Counted from the stretch's first letter, positions 45,480 to 53,698 are shown. The stretch is DNA of 64,000 bases from Flavobacterium sp. LMO8 (GCF_009495755.1 NZ_WIBJ01000031.1:228465-292464), one strand, 5' to 3'. Notes: generated from the letters alone by a model not told the origin. Program-made: numbers and translations.

Positions 45480-46106
45480 ATGACCATTTTACTTGCTTTG
45501 TTTTTAGGTTTTTTTATTGCTTTTGTTGGTATAATTCCTCCAGGAATGTTAAACATGATGGTGGCTAAATTAAGCGTAAACGAAAGTAAGAAAACGGCAT
45601 TATTATTTGGATATGGAGCGGTTTTCATAGTGCTTATTCAGTGTTTTGTTGGGTTGTATTTTGCAAAGTTTTTAGACAGTCATCCAGCTGTAAGCGATAA
45701 TTTAAAAAAGTTTGCCGTTGTAATTTTCGTTGTTCTAACAGTTGTTTTTATTTATAATGGGTTAAGAGCAAAGCAACCCAAAAAAGAAGTTGAAATCAAA
45801 AGTAAAAATAATCGTTTTTTATATGGGATGATGCTTTCATCATTAAATATGTTTGCCATTCCATATTATGTTTTTTCAAGTTTAACTTTAGCCTCAAAAG
45901 ATGTTTTTGATTTTTCTATAGTATCTATTATAAGTTTTGTAATTGGTTCTGGTTGTGGTACACTGTTGGTTTTTTATATTTATGCTGTATTGTTTAAAAA
46001 AATTGAACACAAAGTAAGCTTTCTAGTCAATAATATTAATTTTTTTATTGCTGCAATTACTGGAATTGTAGCGTTATCATCAATATTTAAAATGATTAGT
46101 AATTAA
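45480..46106 (+). CDS. LysE-family transporter
   Basis: 208 residues with six hydrophobic segments; the N-terminal GFFIAFVGIIPPGMLNMMVAKLSV (residues 9-32) carries the PPGP-like start of LysE/RhtB exporters. Exports amino acids or small metabolites; substrate unknown. Starts 3 bp after trmB and ends 1 bp before the MGMT-like gene's GTG start, so the three are co-transcribed. Confidence 0.85.
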   Translation: MTILLALFLGFFIAFVGIIPPGMLNMMVAKLSVNESKKTALLFGYGAVFIVLIQCFVGLYFAKFLDSHPAVSDNLKKFAVVIFVVLTVVFIYNGLRAKQPKKEVEIKSKNNRFLYGMMLSSLNMFAIPYYVFSSLTLASKDVFDFSIVSIISFVIGSGCGTLLVFYIYAVLFKKIEHKVSFLVNNINFFIAAITGIVALSSIFKMISN

Positions 46107-46107
46107 A

Positions 46108-46446
46108 GTGACAAATAAAAAGACCGAAAACAACAACTTCTTTGAACGAGTTTACGCTATCGTTCGTCAAATTCCTGAAGGAAAAGTAACTTCTTATGGT
46201 GCTATTGCAAAAGCTTTAGGTGCCGCGCGTTCTGCTCGAATGGTTGGCTGGGCAATGAATGCTTCACATAATTTAGAGGATGTTCCAGCACATAGAGTGG
46301 TGAACAGAAAAGGGCTCCTTTCTGGTAAACATCATTTTGAGGGAACCAATTTAATGCAACAACTACTAGAAAACGAAGGAATAAAAGTAGTTGATAATCA
46401 AATTATCGATTTTGAAAAGCATTTTTGGGAGCCAAAACTGCAATAA
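46108..46446 (+). CDS. Alkyltransferase-like (ATL) protein, MGMT fold
   Basis: 112 residues from GTG 46108. Small DNA-binding domain of the MGMT/Ogt type with helix-turn-helix (GKVTSYGAIAKALGAARSARMVGWAM, residues 25-50) and the active-site segment VPAHRVVNRKG. In true methyltransferases this is PCHRV; here the Cys is Ala61, so it cannot accept a methyl group. ATL proteins bind O6-alkylguanine and route it to nucleotide excision repair. The family assignment is firm, the repair role is by analogy. Co-transcribed with trmB and lysE. Confidence 0.88.
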   Translation: MTNKKTENNNFFERVYAIVRQIPEGKVTSYGAIAKALGAARSARMVGWAMNASHNLEDVPAHRVVNRKGLLSGKHHFEGTNLMQQLLENEGIKVVDNQIIDFEKHFWEPKLQ

Positions 46447-46510
46447 TTTTTTTCTATTTCATCATAACAAAACTTTAAACGTCTAAAGTTTCAAACTCCT
46501 AAACTTCTTA

Positions 46511-46518
46511 TTATCTTT
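46511..46518 (+). promoter_or_regulatory. Candidate -7 box for mrp-nifU
   Basis: TATCTTTG, exact TAnnTTTG match, 73 bp before the ATG at 46592, in a low-complexity spacer. Confidence 0.4.
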
Positions 46519-46591
46519 GCAATTCATATTCAGTTTAAATAAAAGGTTGTTTCTGCTTTAAATATTTAAACTCTAAACATTCAAACAAGAA

Positions 46592-47734
46592 ATGAAATTA
46601 GATAGAAAAGAAATTTTAACTGCATTAGAAACTATTTCGGTAGCTGGTGAAGGTAAAAATATGGTAGAAAGTGGTGCGGTTCAAAATGTAATCACTTTTG
46701 GTGATGAGGTTGTAGTGGATTTGGTTTTAGCAACTCCAGCATTGCATATTAAAAAGCGTGCTGAGGTAGATATTATCAAGGTAATTCACGAAAAAGTGTA
46801 TGAAAAAGCAAAAGTAAAAGTAAACATCAAAGTTGAGGCGCCAGAAAAACCAGAGAATCCTAATTTGATTCGTGGGAAACAAATTCCTGGAATTTCAAAT
46901 ATTATTGCAGTTGCTTCAGGAAAAGGTGGTGTTGGAAAATCTACAATTACAGCCAATCTTGCGGTAACATTAGCTAAAATGGGATTCAAAGTTGGAGTTT
47001 TAGATGCCGATATTTACGGACCATCCATGCCAATTATGTTTGATGTTGAAAATTCGAAACCCATTTCAGTTGAGGTTGACGGAAAATCAAAAATGCAACC
47101 AGTTTCAAGTTACGGAGTAGAAATTCTGTCTATCGGATTTTTTACAAAACCTGACCAAGCGGTTATTTGGAGAGGTCCAATGGCTGCTAAAGCATTAAAC
47201 CAAATGATTTTTGATGCCAACTGGGGCGAATTAGATTTCATGTTAATCGATTTACCACCAGGAACTGGCGATATTCATTTATCAATTATGCAATCGTTGC
47301 CAATTACAGGAGCTGTTGTAGTAAGTACACCGCAAGCAGTTGCCTTAGCTGATGCTAAAAAAGGAGTTTCAATGTTTATGTCAGAGTCTATTAATGTTCC
47401 AGTTTTAGGAATTATCGAAAACATGGCGTATTTTACTCCAGAAGAACTTCCTGAAAATAAATATTATATCTTTGGTAAAGAAGGTGCTAAAAACTTAGCT
47501 GAAGATTTACAAGTGCCTTTATTAGGAGAAGTACCATTAGTACAAAGCATCCGTGAAGCAGGAGATTACGGTCGCCCAGCAGCATTACAAACTGCCTCGG
47601 TTTTAGAAGGTGTTTTCGAAAATATCACAAGAAATGTAGTGCAAGAAACGGTAAATCGTAACGAAACGTTACCGCCAACAGAAGCTATTAAAATAACAAC
47701 AATGGCAGGATGTTCTGCTGTTAAAGGAAAATAA
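46592..47734 (+). CDS. Mrp/NBP35-family Fe-S carrier ATPase
   Basis: 380 residues. N-terminal DUF59/MIP18-like domain (about 1-90), then a deviant-Walker P-loop ATPase (ASGKGGVGKSTITANLAVTLAKMGFKVGVLDADIYGPSMPI, near 107-148; later DLPPGTGDIHLSIMQ). Mrp proteins hold and transfer Fe-S clusters. The C-terminal CxxC pair of some relatives is not present; one Cys (MAGCSAVKGK) remains. It is followed by nifU after 1 bp, consistent with cluster assembly. Confidence 0.92.
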   Translation: MKLDRKEILTALETISVAGEGKNMVESGAVQNVITFGDEVVVDLVLATPALHIKKRAEVDIIKVIHEKVYEKAKVKVNIKVEAPEKPENPNLIRGKQIPGISNIIAVASGKGGVGKSTITANLAVTLAKMGFKVGVLDADIYGPSMPIMFDVENSKPISVEVDGKSKMQPVSSYGVEILSIGFFTKPDQAVIWRGPMAAKALNQMIFDANWGELDFMLIDLPPGTGDIHLSIMQSLPITGAVVVSTPQAVALADAKKGVSMFMSESINVPVLGIIENMAYFTPEELPENKYYIFGKEGAKNLAEDLQVPLLGEVPLVQSIREAGDYGRPAALQTASVLEGVFENITRNVVQETVNRNETLPPTEAIKITTMAGCSAVKGK

Positions 47735-47735
47735 T

Positions 47736-47975
47736 ATGACTACACTAGAAATAAAAGATAATGTTGAAAAAGCATTAGAGGAAATTCGTCCGTTTTTGAA
47801 TTCTGATGGTGGCAACATTTCATTAGTAGAAATTATTGATGACAAACATGTAAAAGTCCGTTTAGAAGGCGCTTGTACAAATTGTAGTTTAAGCATCAGT
47901 ACAATGAAAGCAGGTGTTGAAACTACCATCAAAAAGTATGTTCCACTAATTGAAACCGTAGAGAATATTGCTTAG
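47736..47975 (+). CDS. NifU-like C-terminal domain protein
   Basis: 79 residues, a stand-alone NifU C-terminal domain. The cluster-binding CxxC is in GACTNCSLS (about residues 46-54). Acts as a scaffold or carrier for Fe-S clusters in the cytoplasm. Follows mrp by 1 bp and precedes a reductase and ferredoxin pair, forming an Fe-S/electron-transfer cluster. Confidence 0.92.
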   Translation: MTTLEIKDNVEKALEEIRPFLNSDGGNISLVEIIDDKHVKVRLEGACTNCSLSISTMKAGVETTIKKYVPLIETVENIA

Positions 47976-48049
47976 TGAAGCAATAGTATGATATAAATCA
48001 TTTTTCTACTCTTTACGAGTTTGTTACTTTGTATTTCAAAATTTAAAAC

Positions 48050-49108
48050 ATGATTCAAACAGATATACTTATAATCGGTGCAGGTCCTACGGGACTTTTT
48101 GCCGTTTTCGAAGCCGGACTTTTACAGCTAAAATGTCATATTATTGATGCTTTGCCACAACCTGGTGGACAATTAGCAGAATTATATCCAAAAAAACCAA
48201 TCTTCGATATTCCAGGTTATCCTTCAGTTTTAGCTGGAGATTTGGTTACGAATTTAATGGAACAAATCAAACAGTTTCAACCAGGATTTACATTGGGAGA
48301 AACCGCTGAAACCATTGAAAAATTAGAAGACGGAACCTTTATCGTAACTACTAACGAAGGAACGCAACATAATGCAAAAGCTATTGCGATTGCTGGTGGA
48401 TTAGGAACTTTTGAGCCTAGAAAACCTGTTTTAAAAGACATCGAATTTTACGAAAAAGAAGATCGCGGAGTAGATTACTTCGTAAAAGATCCAGAAAAAT
48501 ACCGTGGAAAAAATATCGTAATCGCAGGTGGAGGTGATTCCGCTTTAGATTGGAGTATTTTCTTGTCGAATGTTGCGAATTCAGTTACTTTAGTTCACAG
48601 AAGAAATGAATTTCGTGGGGCTTTAGATTCAGTAGAAAAAGTTCAAGAATTGAAAAACGCTGGCAAAATTAAATTAGTTACTCCTGCAGAAGTTGTTGGG
48701 TTTAATGGAAGTGAAAGAATTACCGCTGTTGATATTGATGTTAACGGCGCCAGAATGAAAGTAGAATGTGATTATTTTATTCCGCTTTTCGGATTAACAC
48801 CAAAATTAGGGCCAATTGCTAACTGGGGATTAGAAATCGAAAAAAACGCTATCAAAGTAAATAACGCATTAGATTATCAAACTAACATCGACGGAATTTA
48901 CGCCATTGGTGACGTAAATATCTATCCAGGAAAATTAAAATTGATTTTATGTGGTTTTCACGAAGCTACATTAATGTGTCAAAGTGTGTATAACAGAATC
49001 AATCCAGGAAAACGTTATGTGTTGAAATACACAACAGTTTCTGGAGTAGATGGTTTTGATGGAACAAGAAAAGAAGCTGAAAAAGCCGTTGTAAAATCGA
49101 TTGATTAA
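48050..49108 (+). CDS. Ferredoxin--NADP+ reductase, thioredoxin-reductase type
   Basis: 352 residues, two-domain FAD/NAD(P) flavoprotein. Seen: IIGAGPTGLFAVFEAG (residues 7-22, FAD motif) and IAGGGDSALDWSI (NADP motif, about 162-174), and the C-terminal YAIGDVN. The CxxC of thioredoxin reductase between the domains is missing, which marks the TrxR-like ferredoxin-NADP reductases. The partner [2Fe-2S] ferredoxin follows 75 bp downstream on the same strand. Confidence 0.88.
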   Translation: MIQTDILIIGAGPTGLFAVFEAGLLQLKCHIIDALPQPGGQLAELYPKKPIFDIPGYPSVLAGDLVTNLMEQIKQFQPGFTLGETAETIEKLEDGTFIVTTNEGTQHNAKAIAIAGGLGTFEPRKPVLKDIEFYEKEDRGVDYFVKDPEKYRGKNIVIAGGGDSALDWSIFLSNVANSVTLVHRRNEFRGALDSVEKVQELKNAGKIKLVTPAEVVGFNGSERITAVDIDVNGARMKVECDYFIPLFGLTPKLGPIANWGLEIEKNAIKVNNALDYQTNIDGIYAIGDVNIYPGKLKLILCGFHEATLMCQSVYNRINPGKRYVLKYTTVSGVDGFDGTRKEAEKAVVKSID

Positions 49109-49118
49109 ATAAAATTTT

Positions 49119-49164
49119 GTTTCAAGTTTAAGGTTTCAAGTTGAGTGAACCTTAAACTTGAAAC
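49119..49164. repeat. 17-bp inverted repeat hairpin with the dispersed 20-mer
   Basis: GTTTCAAGTTTAAGGTT (49119-49135) pairs perfectly with AACCTTAAACTTGAAAC (49148-49164), loop 12 nt; a third partial copy follows. The first 20 bases of the arm are identical to 7026-7045. It lies between the reductase and ferredoxin genes and may fold in their joint RNA. Confidence 0.8.
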
Positions 49165-49183
49165 CTTAAACCTGAAACTAAAA

Positions 49184-49516
49184 ATGCCACAAGACGTAAC
49201 CATTTTTATAACCGACAGAAACGGAGTACGACACGAAGTGTTAGCCCCAACCGACATGAACATGAACATTATGGAGTTAATTCGTTCTTATGAATTAGCC
49301 GAAGAAGGAACCGTGGGAGTTTGTGGCGGAATGGCGATGTGCGCTTCTTGTCAGTGTTATATTTTAAATGATGTAATCTCATTAGATCGGAATCCAGATG
49401 AAGAAGCAATGCTTTGGGAAGCCTATCACGTAAAGGATAATTCACGATTAGGTTGTCAAATTCCACTCACTGAAGATTTAGAAGGATTGGAAATTGAAAT
49501 AGCACCAGAACAATAA
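49184..49516 (+). CDS. Adrenodoxin-type [2Fe-2S] ferredoxin
   Basis: 110 residues from the ATG at 49184; the frame opens 39 bp earlier but only within the repeat. Cluster ligands fit C47-x5-C53-x2-C56 and C91, the adrenodoxin/vertebrate-type spacing, within GVCGGMAMCASCQCYI. An additional Cys58 is next to the third ligand. It carries electrons between the reductase upstream and unknown acceptors, possibly the Fe-S assembly proteins nearby. Confidence 0.9.
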   Translation: MPQDVTIFITDRNGVRHEVLAPTDMNMNIMELIRSYELAEEGTVGVCGGMAMCASCQCYILNDVISLDRNPDEEAMLWEAYHVKDNSRLGCQIPLTEDLEGLEIEIAPEQ

Positions 49517-49543
49517 AAAAAGCGAGAAGTAATTCTCGCTTTT
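49517..49543. terminator. Bidirectional terminator
   Basis: 8-bp stem AGCGAGAA/TTCTCGCT flanked by A and T runs, between the convergent ferredoxin (+) and DUF3050 (-) genes. Confidence 0.8.
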
Positions 49544-49547
49544 CATT

Positions 49548-50330
49548 TTATACCAATTCGTGTTTATGCTCTACTTGCTCTTCAATTGCATTCCAAAGCT
49601 CGATTCTCTTTTCTAAAGCTAAAACCGAAACTTCTTCTACTTCTTTCCATTTTTGTTCTGAATCACCACAAAGTTCTGCAATCATTTGCATTGCCATTGG
49701 TCCGTGCTCATCGGCGTCTAATTCAATATGTCTTTCGAAATAATAAATTAGTTTTGATAAATCGGTTTCAGGGAAGTTTTGCTGAAAGTTTCTCAAGATT
49801 TCAGTAAACATATTCGGAATTAAATCTTCTCTTCCAAAAGTAAAGGCAGCTGCAATTTCATGTGGTTTTCCTTGTTCAATCACACGGAAAGTAAAATCTA
49901 AAAACGCTTTCACATTCGGATGTAAATCGCTTTGTTTTATGGATACAAAAATGTTTTTGGTTTCTTCTACATTCTTCAAAAAAGCATTGATTTGAGTTGT
50001 TGAAGCATCACATTGGGTCATCGCATCTAAATACATTTCAAAATGACTTTGTCGCGTTCCGTCTAACGTTAAATCGGTTTCTTCGGCTACAACTATCTCG
50101 TTAATTAAATAACGAATTTCTGGATTCCCAATTGGTAACCATGGAGTAGTAGTGCAAGTTAATTTATTCTGCAAGGCTTTTAGCAGCGACATAAAATCCC
50201 AAACCGCATAAATGTGGTTTTCTAAAAAACAATGTAAATCGTCAATCGTTTTTACTTTATTGTATAACGAATGATTTAATAATTGTTCTTTTTGACTTTG
50301 AATCGATTGGTTTATGGTTTGAATATTCAT
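49548..50330 (-). CDS. DUF3050 protein, heme-oxygenase-like fold
   Basis: 260 residues, mostly helical. Conserved acidic and His residues (VVAEETDL near 77-84; AAAFTFGRED near 160-169; HIELDADEHGPMA near 207-219) resemble the ligand pattern of heme-oxygenase-like diiron enzymes. DUF3050 members are common in Bacteroidetes; activity unknown. The metal-enzyme suggestion is inference from residue spacing. Single-gene unit. Confidence 0.8.
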   Translation of the reverse strand: MNIQTINQSIQSQKEQLLNHSLYNKVKTIDDLHCFLENHIYAVWDFMSLLKALQNKLTCTTTPWLPIGNPEIRYLINEIVVAEETDLTLDGTRQSHFEMYLDAMTQCDASTTQINAFLKNVEETKNIFVSIKQSDLHPNVKAFLDFTFRVIEQGKPHEIAAAFTFGREDLIPNMFTEILRNFQQNFPETDLSKLIYYFERHIELDADEHGPMAMQMIAELCGDSEQKWKEVEEVSVLALEKRIELWNAIEEQVEHKHELV

Positions 50331-50400
50331 AGGGCAATTTTTATTTCTATATACGAAATTCTAACCTCTTTTGGTTTTGAATCCGTACACTACAAATGTA

Positions 50401-50430
50401 AAAATGCTTCCCTAAAAAGAGAAGCATTTT
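50401..50430 (-). terminator. Terminator after the acyl-CoA dehydrogenase gene
   Basis: 10-bp stem AAAATGCTTC/GAAGCATTTT with T residues on the minus strand. Confidence 0.8.
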
Positions 50431-50454
50431 GTATCAATTTTATCTATTGTTTAA

Positions 50455-51633
50455 TTACTTGAATGCTGGGAAACCTGTAACATCCATACCTGTAATTAAC
50501 AAGTGAATATCGTGAGTTCCTTCATAAGTAACTACAGATTCTAAATTCATCATGTGTCTCATGATAGAATATTCACCTGTAATTCCCATTCCGCCTAACA
50601 TTTGACGTGCATCACGAGCAATTGTTAGCGCCATATCAACATTGTTTCTTTTTGCCATCGAAATTTGAGCTGTAGTAGCTTTTCCTTCGTTTCTTAAAAC
50701 TCCAAGTCTCCAAGTTAATAATTGTGCTTTTGTGATTTCAGTAATCATTTCAGCTAATTTCTTTTGTTGTAATTGTGTTGCTCCAATTGGTTTGTCAAAC
50801 TGAATACGCTCTTTTGAATAACGTAAAGCAGTATCATAACAATCCATTGCTGCTCCAATAGCTCCCCAAGCAATTCCATAACGTGCAGAATCTAAACAGC
50901 CAAGTGGTGCTCCTAATCCAGATTTGTTTGGTAATAAGTTTTCTTTTGGAACTTTTACATTGTCAAAAATAAGCTCTCCAGTTGCAGAAGCTCTTAATGA
51001 CCATTTATTGTGTGTTTCAGGAGTTGAAAAACCTTCCATTCCTCTTTCCACGATTAATCCGTGAATTCTTCCTTCTTCGTTTTTAGCCCAAACCACTGCA
51101 ATGTCAGCAAACGGCGCATTCGAAATCCACATTTTAGCACCATTTAATAGATAATGATCACCCATATCTTTAAAATTAGTCACCATTCCACCTGGATTTG
51201 AACCAAAATCTGGCTCAGTTAAACCAAAACAACCAATAAATTCTCCAGTGGCTAATTTTGGTAAATATTTCATTCTTTGTTCTTCGTTTCCGTATTTCCA
51301 AATTGGATACATTACCAGTGAAGACTGAACAGAAGAAGTCGAACGTACACCCGAATCTCCTCTTTCAATTTCTTGCATGATTAATCCGTAAGAAATTTGG
51401 TCTAATCCAGCACCTCCATATTCCACTGGAATATACGGACCAAATCCACCAATTTCTCCTAAACCTTTTACGATTTGATGAGGAAATTCTGCTCTTTGCG
51501 CGTATTCTTCAATAATTGGAGATACTTCTTTTTTTACCCAAGCACGTGCAGCATCACGTACCATTTTATGTTCGTCAGATAATAATTCGTCTAATAAATA
51601 ATAATCTGGAGATTGAAATAAGTCTGGTCTCAT
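50455..51633 (-). CDS. gcdH: Glutaryl-CoA dehydrogenase
   Basis: 392 residues, flavoprotein of the acyl-CoA dehydrogenase fold, oxidising and decarboxylating glutaryl-CoA to crotonyl-CoA in lysine and tryptophan breakdown. The catalytic Glu lies in VVTYEGTHDIHLLITG near the C-terminus, the GCDH-type motif; FGLTEPDFGSNPGGM and WISNAPFADIAVVWAK are the N-terminal FAD and substrate stretches. Assignment to glutaryl-CoA over other short-chain forms rests on this C-terminal motif. A saccharopine dehydrogenase gene elsewhere in the window fits lysine catabolism. Confidence 0.87.
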   Translation of the reverse strand: MRPDLFQSPDYYLLDELLSDEHKMVRDAARAWVKKEVSPIIEEYAQRAEFPHQIVKGLGEIGGFGPYIPVEYGGAGLDQISYGLIMQEIERGDSGVRSTSSVQSSLVMYPIWKYGNEEQRMKYLPKLATGEFIGCFGLTEPDFGSNPGGMVTNFKDMGDHYLLNGAKMWISNAPFADIAVVWAKNEEGRIHGLIVERGMEGFSTPETHNKWSLRASATGELIFDNVKVPKENLLPNKSGLGAPLGCLDSARYGIAWGAIGAAMDCYDTALRYSKERIQFDKPIGATQLQQKKLAEMITEITKAQLLTWRLGVLRNEGKATTAQISMAKRNNVDMALTIARDARQMLGGMGITGEYSIMRHMMNLESVVTYEGTHDIHLLITGMDVTGFPAFK

Positions 51634-51712
51634 AGTTTTTGATTTGAAAGTAACAAAAGTAAGTAAAGATTTTTAACAAATCAATGAACAAGTGTTATAA
51701 TTTTTTAAGAAG

Positions 51713-51832
51713 CTTGATCCAGCTGTCCGCTATATCTTTTTGTTTTATCGAATTCTAAAAACAAATCGTTATTTCATTATTAAAGAAGTGCTCGTAAAAC
51801 AAAAAGGATGCCGCTACCATCTAGGCTATGGG
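51713..51832 (-). ncRNA. Candidate structured RNA or dispersed element in spacer
   Basis: Gene-free sequence between gcdH and trmN6 with a perfect 12-bp inverted repeat (CTTTTTGTTTTA at 51736-51747 and TAAAACAAAAAG at 51795-51806), flanked on each side by CCGCTA (GTCCGCTATAT left, GCCGCTACCATC right). The layout resembles elements I remember from many Flavobacterium spacers and perhaps the Flavo-1 RNA motif, but I cannot confirm either. Strand not certain. Confidence 0.4.
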
Positions 51833-52540
51833 TTACATCTTCAAATAGAAATCTTTCGTTAATTCTATGTATTCCGGAGTATAATTATGTCTAGAAATTT
51901 CAATCACTAATTCATCAATTAAAGGAGTTTGCTCTATTCTGCAAAAAGCTAATAAACTTCTTTTGATTTCCGATGTTGGCGTGCCTTTTACACGAGTAAT
52001 TTTTAGTGGAAATAAATCTAATTCTTTACATAAAGAAACAAATCTCTCTTCTTCTTTATAAGGAATAATTACAGAAAAAATTCCGTTATCTGAAAGTAAT
52101 AATGCAGCTGCCTCAATTAATTCTTCAAAAGGTAAAGCGTCTTCAAAACGTGCTAAATCTCTCGAAGTATTATCAGTTTTATAATCATCGGTGTAAAAAG
52201 GCGGATTGGAAATAATTAAATCGTATTCGTCTTCAGGCTCGTCTACAAATTCATCCAAACCTGCATGAAAACAGAATAATTTATCACCCCAAGGTGAGGT
52301 TTCAAAGTTTTCTACGCATTGTTCGTAAGCATCTTCGTCAATTTCAATCGCATCAATTTGTTCGGCGTTACTTCTTTGGGCTAACATCAAAGATAAAACT
52401 CCAGTTCCAGCTCCAATATCTAAAACATTGTACGGATTGTTGATTATCGGAGTCCAAGCACCAAGTAAAACACCATCTGTGCCAATTTTCATAGCACAGC
52501 GATCTTGATTAACGGAAAATTGTTTGAATGTAAAAGTCAT
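51833..52540 (-). CDS. trmN6: tRNA1(Val) (adenine(37)-N6)-methyltransferase
   Basis: 235 residues; SAM-dependent, modifies A37 of tRNA1(Val). Seen: MKIGTDGVLLGAWTPI (residues 17-32), SAM motif VLDIGAGTGVLSLMLAQRS, and the N6-adenine motif NPPFYTD (in IISNPPFYTDD, near 111-120). Matches YfiC/TrmN6. Starts 5 bp before rimM's end; followed at its 3' side by a structured spacer. Confidence 0.92.
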   Translation of the reverse strand: MTFTFKQFSVNQDRCAMKIGTDGVLLGAWTPIINNPYNVLDIGAGTGVLSLMLAQRSNAEQIDAIEIDEDAYEQCVENFETSPWGDKLFCFHAGLDEFVDEPEDEYDLIISNPPFYTDDYKTDNTSRDLARFEDALPFEELIEAAALLLSDNGIFSVIIPYKEEERFVSLCKELDLFPLKITRVKGTPTSEIKRSLLAFCRIEQTPLIDELVIEISRHNYTPEYIELTKDFYLKM

Positions 52541-52545
52541 TGGAA

Positions 52546-53073
52546 TTATCCAAGATAAAGGTCAACCAATCCTTCAGGAGTTTCTAAAGTAATGGTTTTG
52601 TTTGCTCTGTCAAGTGCAATGATAAAGTCATCAATAAGCGGAATTAAGATTTCAGTTCCGTTTTTATCAATTTCAAAAAGTGGTTGAGCACCACTATCAT
52701 TAATAGCAGTAATTTTTCCAATGTTTCCTAAACGGGTATCAATTACATCAAATCCAATTACTTCGTGATAATAAAACTGAGTGCCTTCTAATTTAGGTAA
52801 CATAGAAAGTGGAAGATAGATTTCACTTCCCATAATTTCGTCTGCTTCTTCTTCTGTTTGAATGTCTTCAAAACGAACACGTAGGAATTTTTCTTTGTGA
52901 AGCGAACTACTTTCAATAAAAAATGGAACCAGACTTTTGTTGATTTCAACAAAAACTGATTCCAAATTTTGATACAATTCGGGTTCATCGGTATCTAAAT
53001 ATGCCAATACTTCCCCTTTGAAACTAAATTTTTTTGCGATTTTACCTAAATAGAAACAATCTTCTTTACGCAT
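52546..53073 (-). CDS. rimM: Ribosome maturation factor RimM
   Basis: 175 residues, 30S assembly factor acting with S19 at the head. N-terminal RimM domain (YLGKIAKKFSFKGEVLAYLD, near 8-27) and C-terminal PRC-barrel (YYHEVIGFDVID ... GNIGKITAINDSGAQPLFEI). It follows rpsP by 15 bp, the common rpsP-rimM order. Confidence 0.95.
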   Translation of the reverse strand: MRKEDCFYLGKIAKKFSFKGEVLAYLDTDEPELYQNLESVFVEINKSLVPFFIESSSLHKEKFLRVRFEDIQTEEEADEIMGSEIYLPLSMLPKLEGTQFYYHEVIGFDVIDTRLGNIGKITAINDSGAQPLFEIDKNGTEILIPLIDDFIIALDRANKTITLETPEGLVDLYLG

Positions 53074-53088
53074 GGAATCGCTATAAAA

Positions 53089-53643
53089 TTATGCTTGAGT
53101 TTCTTCGTTGTTTTCTTCAACAGCTGGAGTTTCTTCAGCAGCAGCTTCTACTACTTCTTCAGTTACTTCTGCTGCAGCTTCTTCTACTTTCGCAGCTTCA
53201 GCTTGAGCAGCAATACGTTTTGCGTTTGCTTCTTGTTCAGCTTTGAATGCTTTTGCTTTTGCATCAGCCTCTGCTTTAGATAAACCAGATTTTTTTGCAT
53301 CAACTTTACCAGCTTTCTCATCTAACCAAGTTGCTAATTTAGCATCAGCTTGTTCTTGAGTTAAAGCACCTTTGCGAACTCCTCCATCTAAGTGGTGTTT
53401 TAATAAAGCACCTGTGTAAGATAAAATTGCTCTTGCAGTGTCAGTTGGCTGAGCACCATTGTGTAACCATTGTGCTGCTTTTTCGATATTTAAATCGATA
53501 GTAGCTGGGTTAGTGTTTGGATTGTAAGTTCCGATTTTCTCTAAGAATTTACCATCTCTTTTTGATCTTGCATCTGCTGCAACAACCCAATAAAAAGGTT
53601 TCCCTTTTTTTCCGTGTCTTTGTAATCTAATTTTTACTGACAT
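53089..53643 (-). CDS. rpsP: Ribosomal protein bS16 with long C-terminal tail
   Basis: 184 residues, about twice the usual 80-90. The S16 fold occupies residues 1-80 (SVKIRLQRHGKKGKPFYWVVAADARSKRDG). The remaining ~100 residues are Ala/Glu/Lys-rich helix (GLSKAEADAKAKAFKAEQEA) ending in an acidic low-complexity tail, as in other Bacteroidetes S16. A hairpin (53661-53675) sits in the leader, upstream of which is a -7 box at 53691-53698. Confidence 0.95.
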   Translation of the reverse strand: MSVKIRLQRHGKKGKPFYWVVAADARSKRDGKFLEKIGTYNPNTNPATIDLNIEKAAQWLHNGAQPTDTARAILSYTGALLKHHLDGGVRKGALTQEQADAKLATWLDEKAGKVDAKKSGLSKAEADAKAKAFKAEQEANAKRIAAQAEAAKVEEAAAEVTEEVVEAAAEETPAVEENNEETQA

Positions 53644-53660
53644 AATCTTGTGATTAATTT

Positions 53661-53675
53661 GAGGTTCTCGACCTC
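53661..53675 (-). promoter_or_regulatory. Leader hairpin of rpsP
   Basis: Minus-strand GAGGT-CGAGA-ACCTC, 5-bp stem, 17 nt before the rpsP ATG. Position fits an autoregulatory ribosomal-protein leader; I recall an S16 leader motif described from Flavobacteria but cannot check whether this matches. Confidence 0.4.
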
Positions 53676-53690
53676 GGTTATTTAAGGGTG

Positions 53691-53698
53691 CAAATATA
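53691..53698 (-). promoter_or_regulatory. Candidate -7 box for rpsP-rimM
   Basis: Reads TATATTTG on the minus strand (plus CAAATATA); exact TAnnTTTG. No TTG at a standard -33 distance. Confidence 0.5.

Noticed and set aside
47669..47932. Minus-strand open frame over the mrp/nifU junction
   Set aside because: Antisense to two well-recognised genes.
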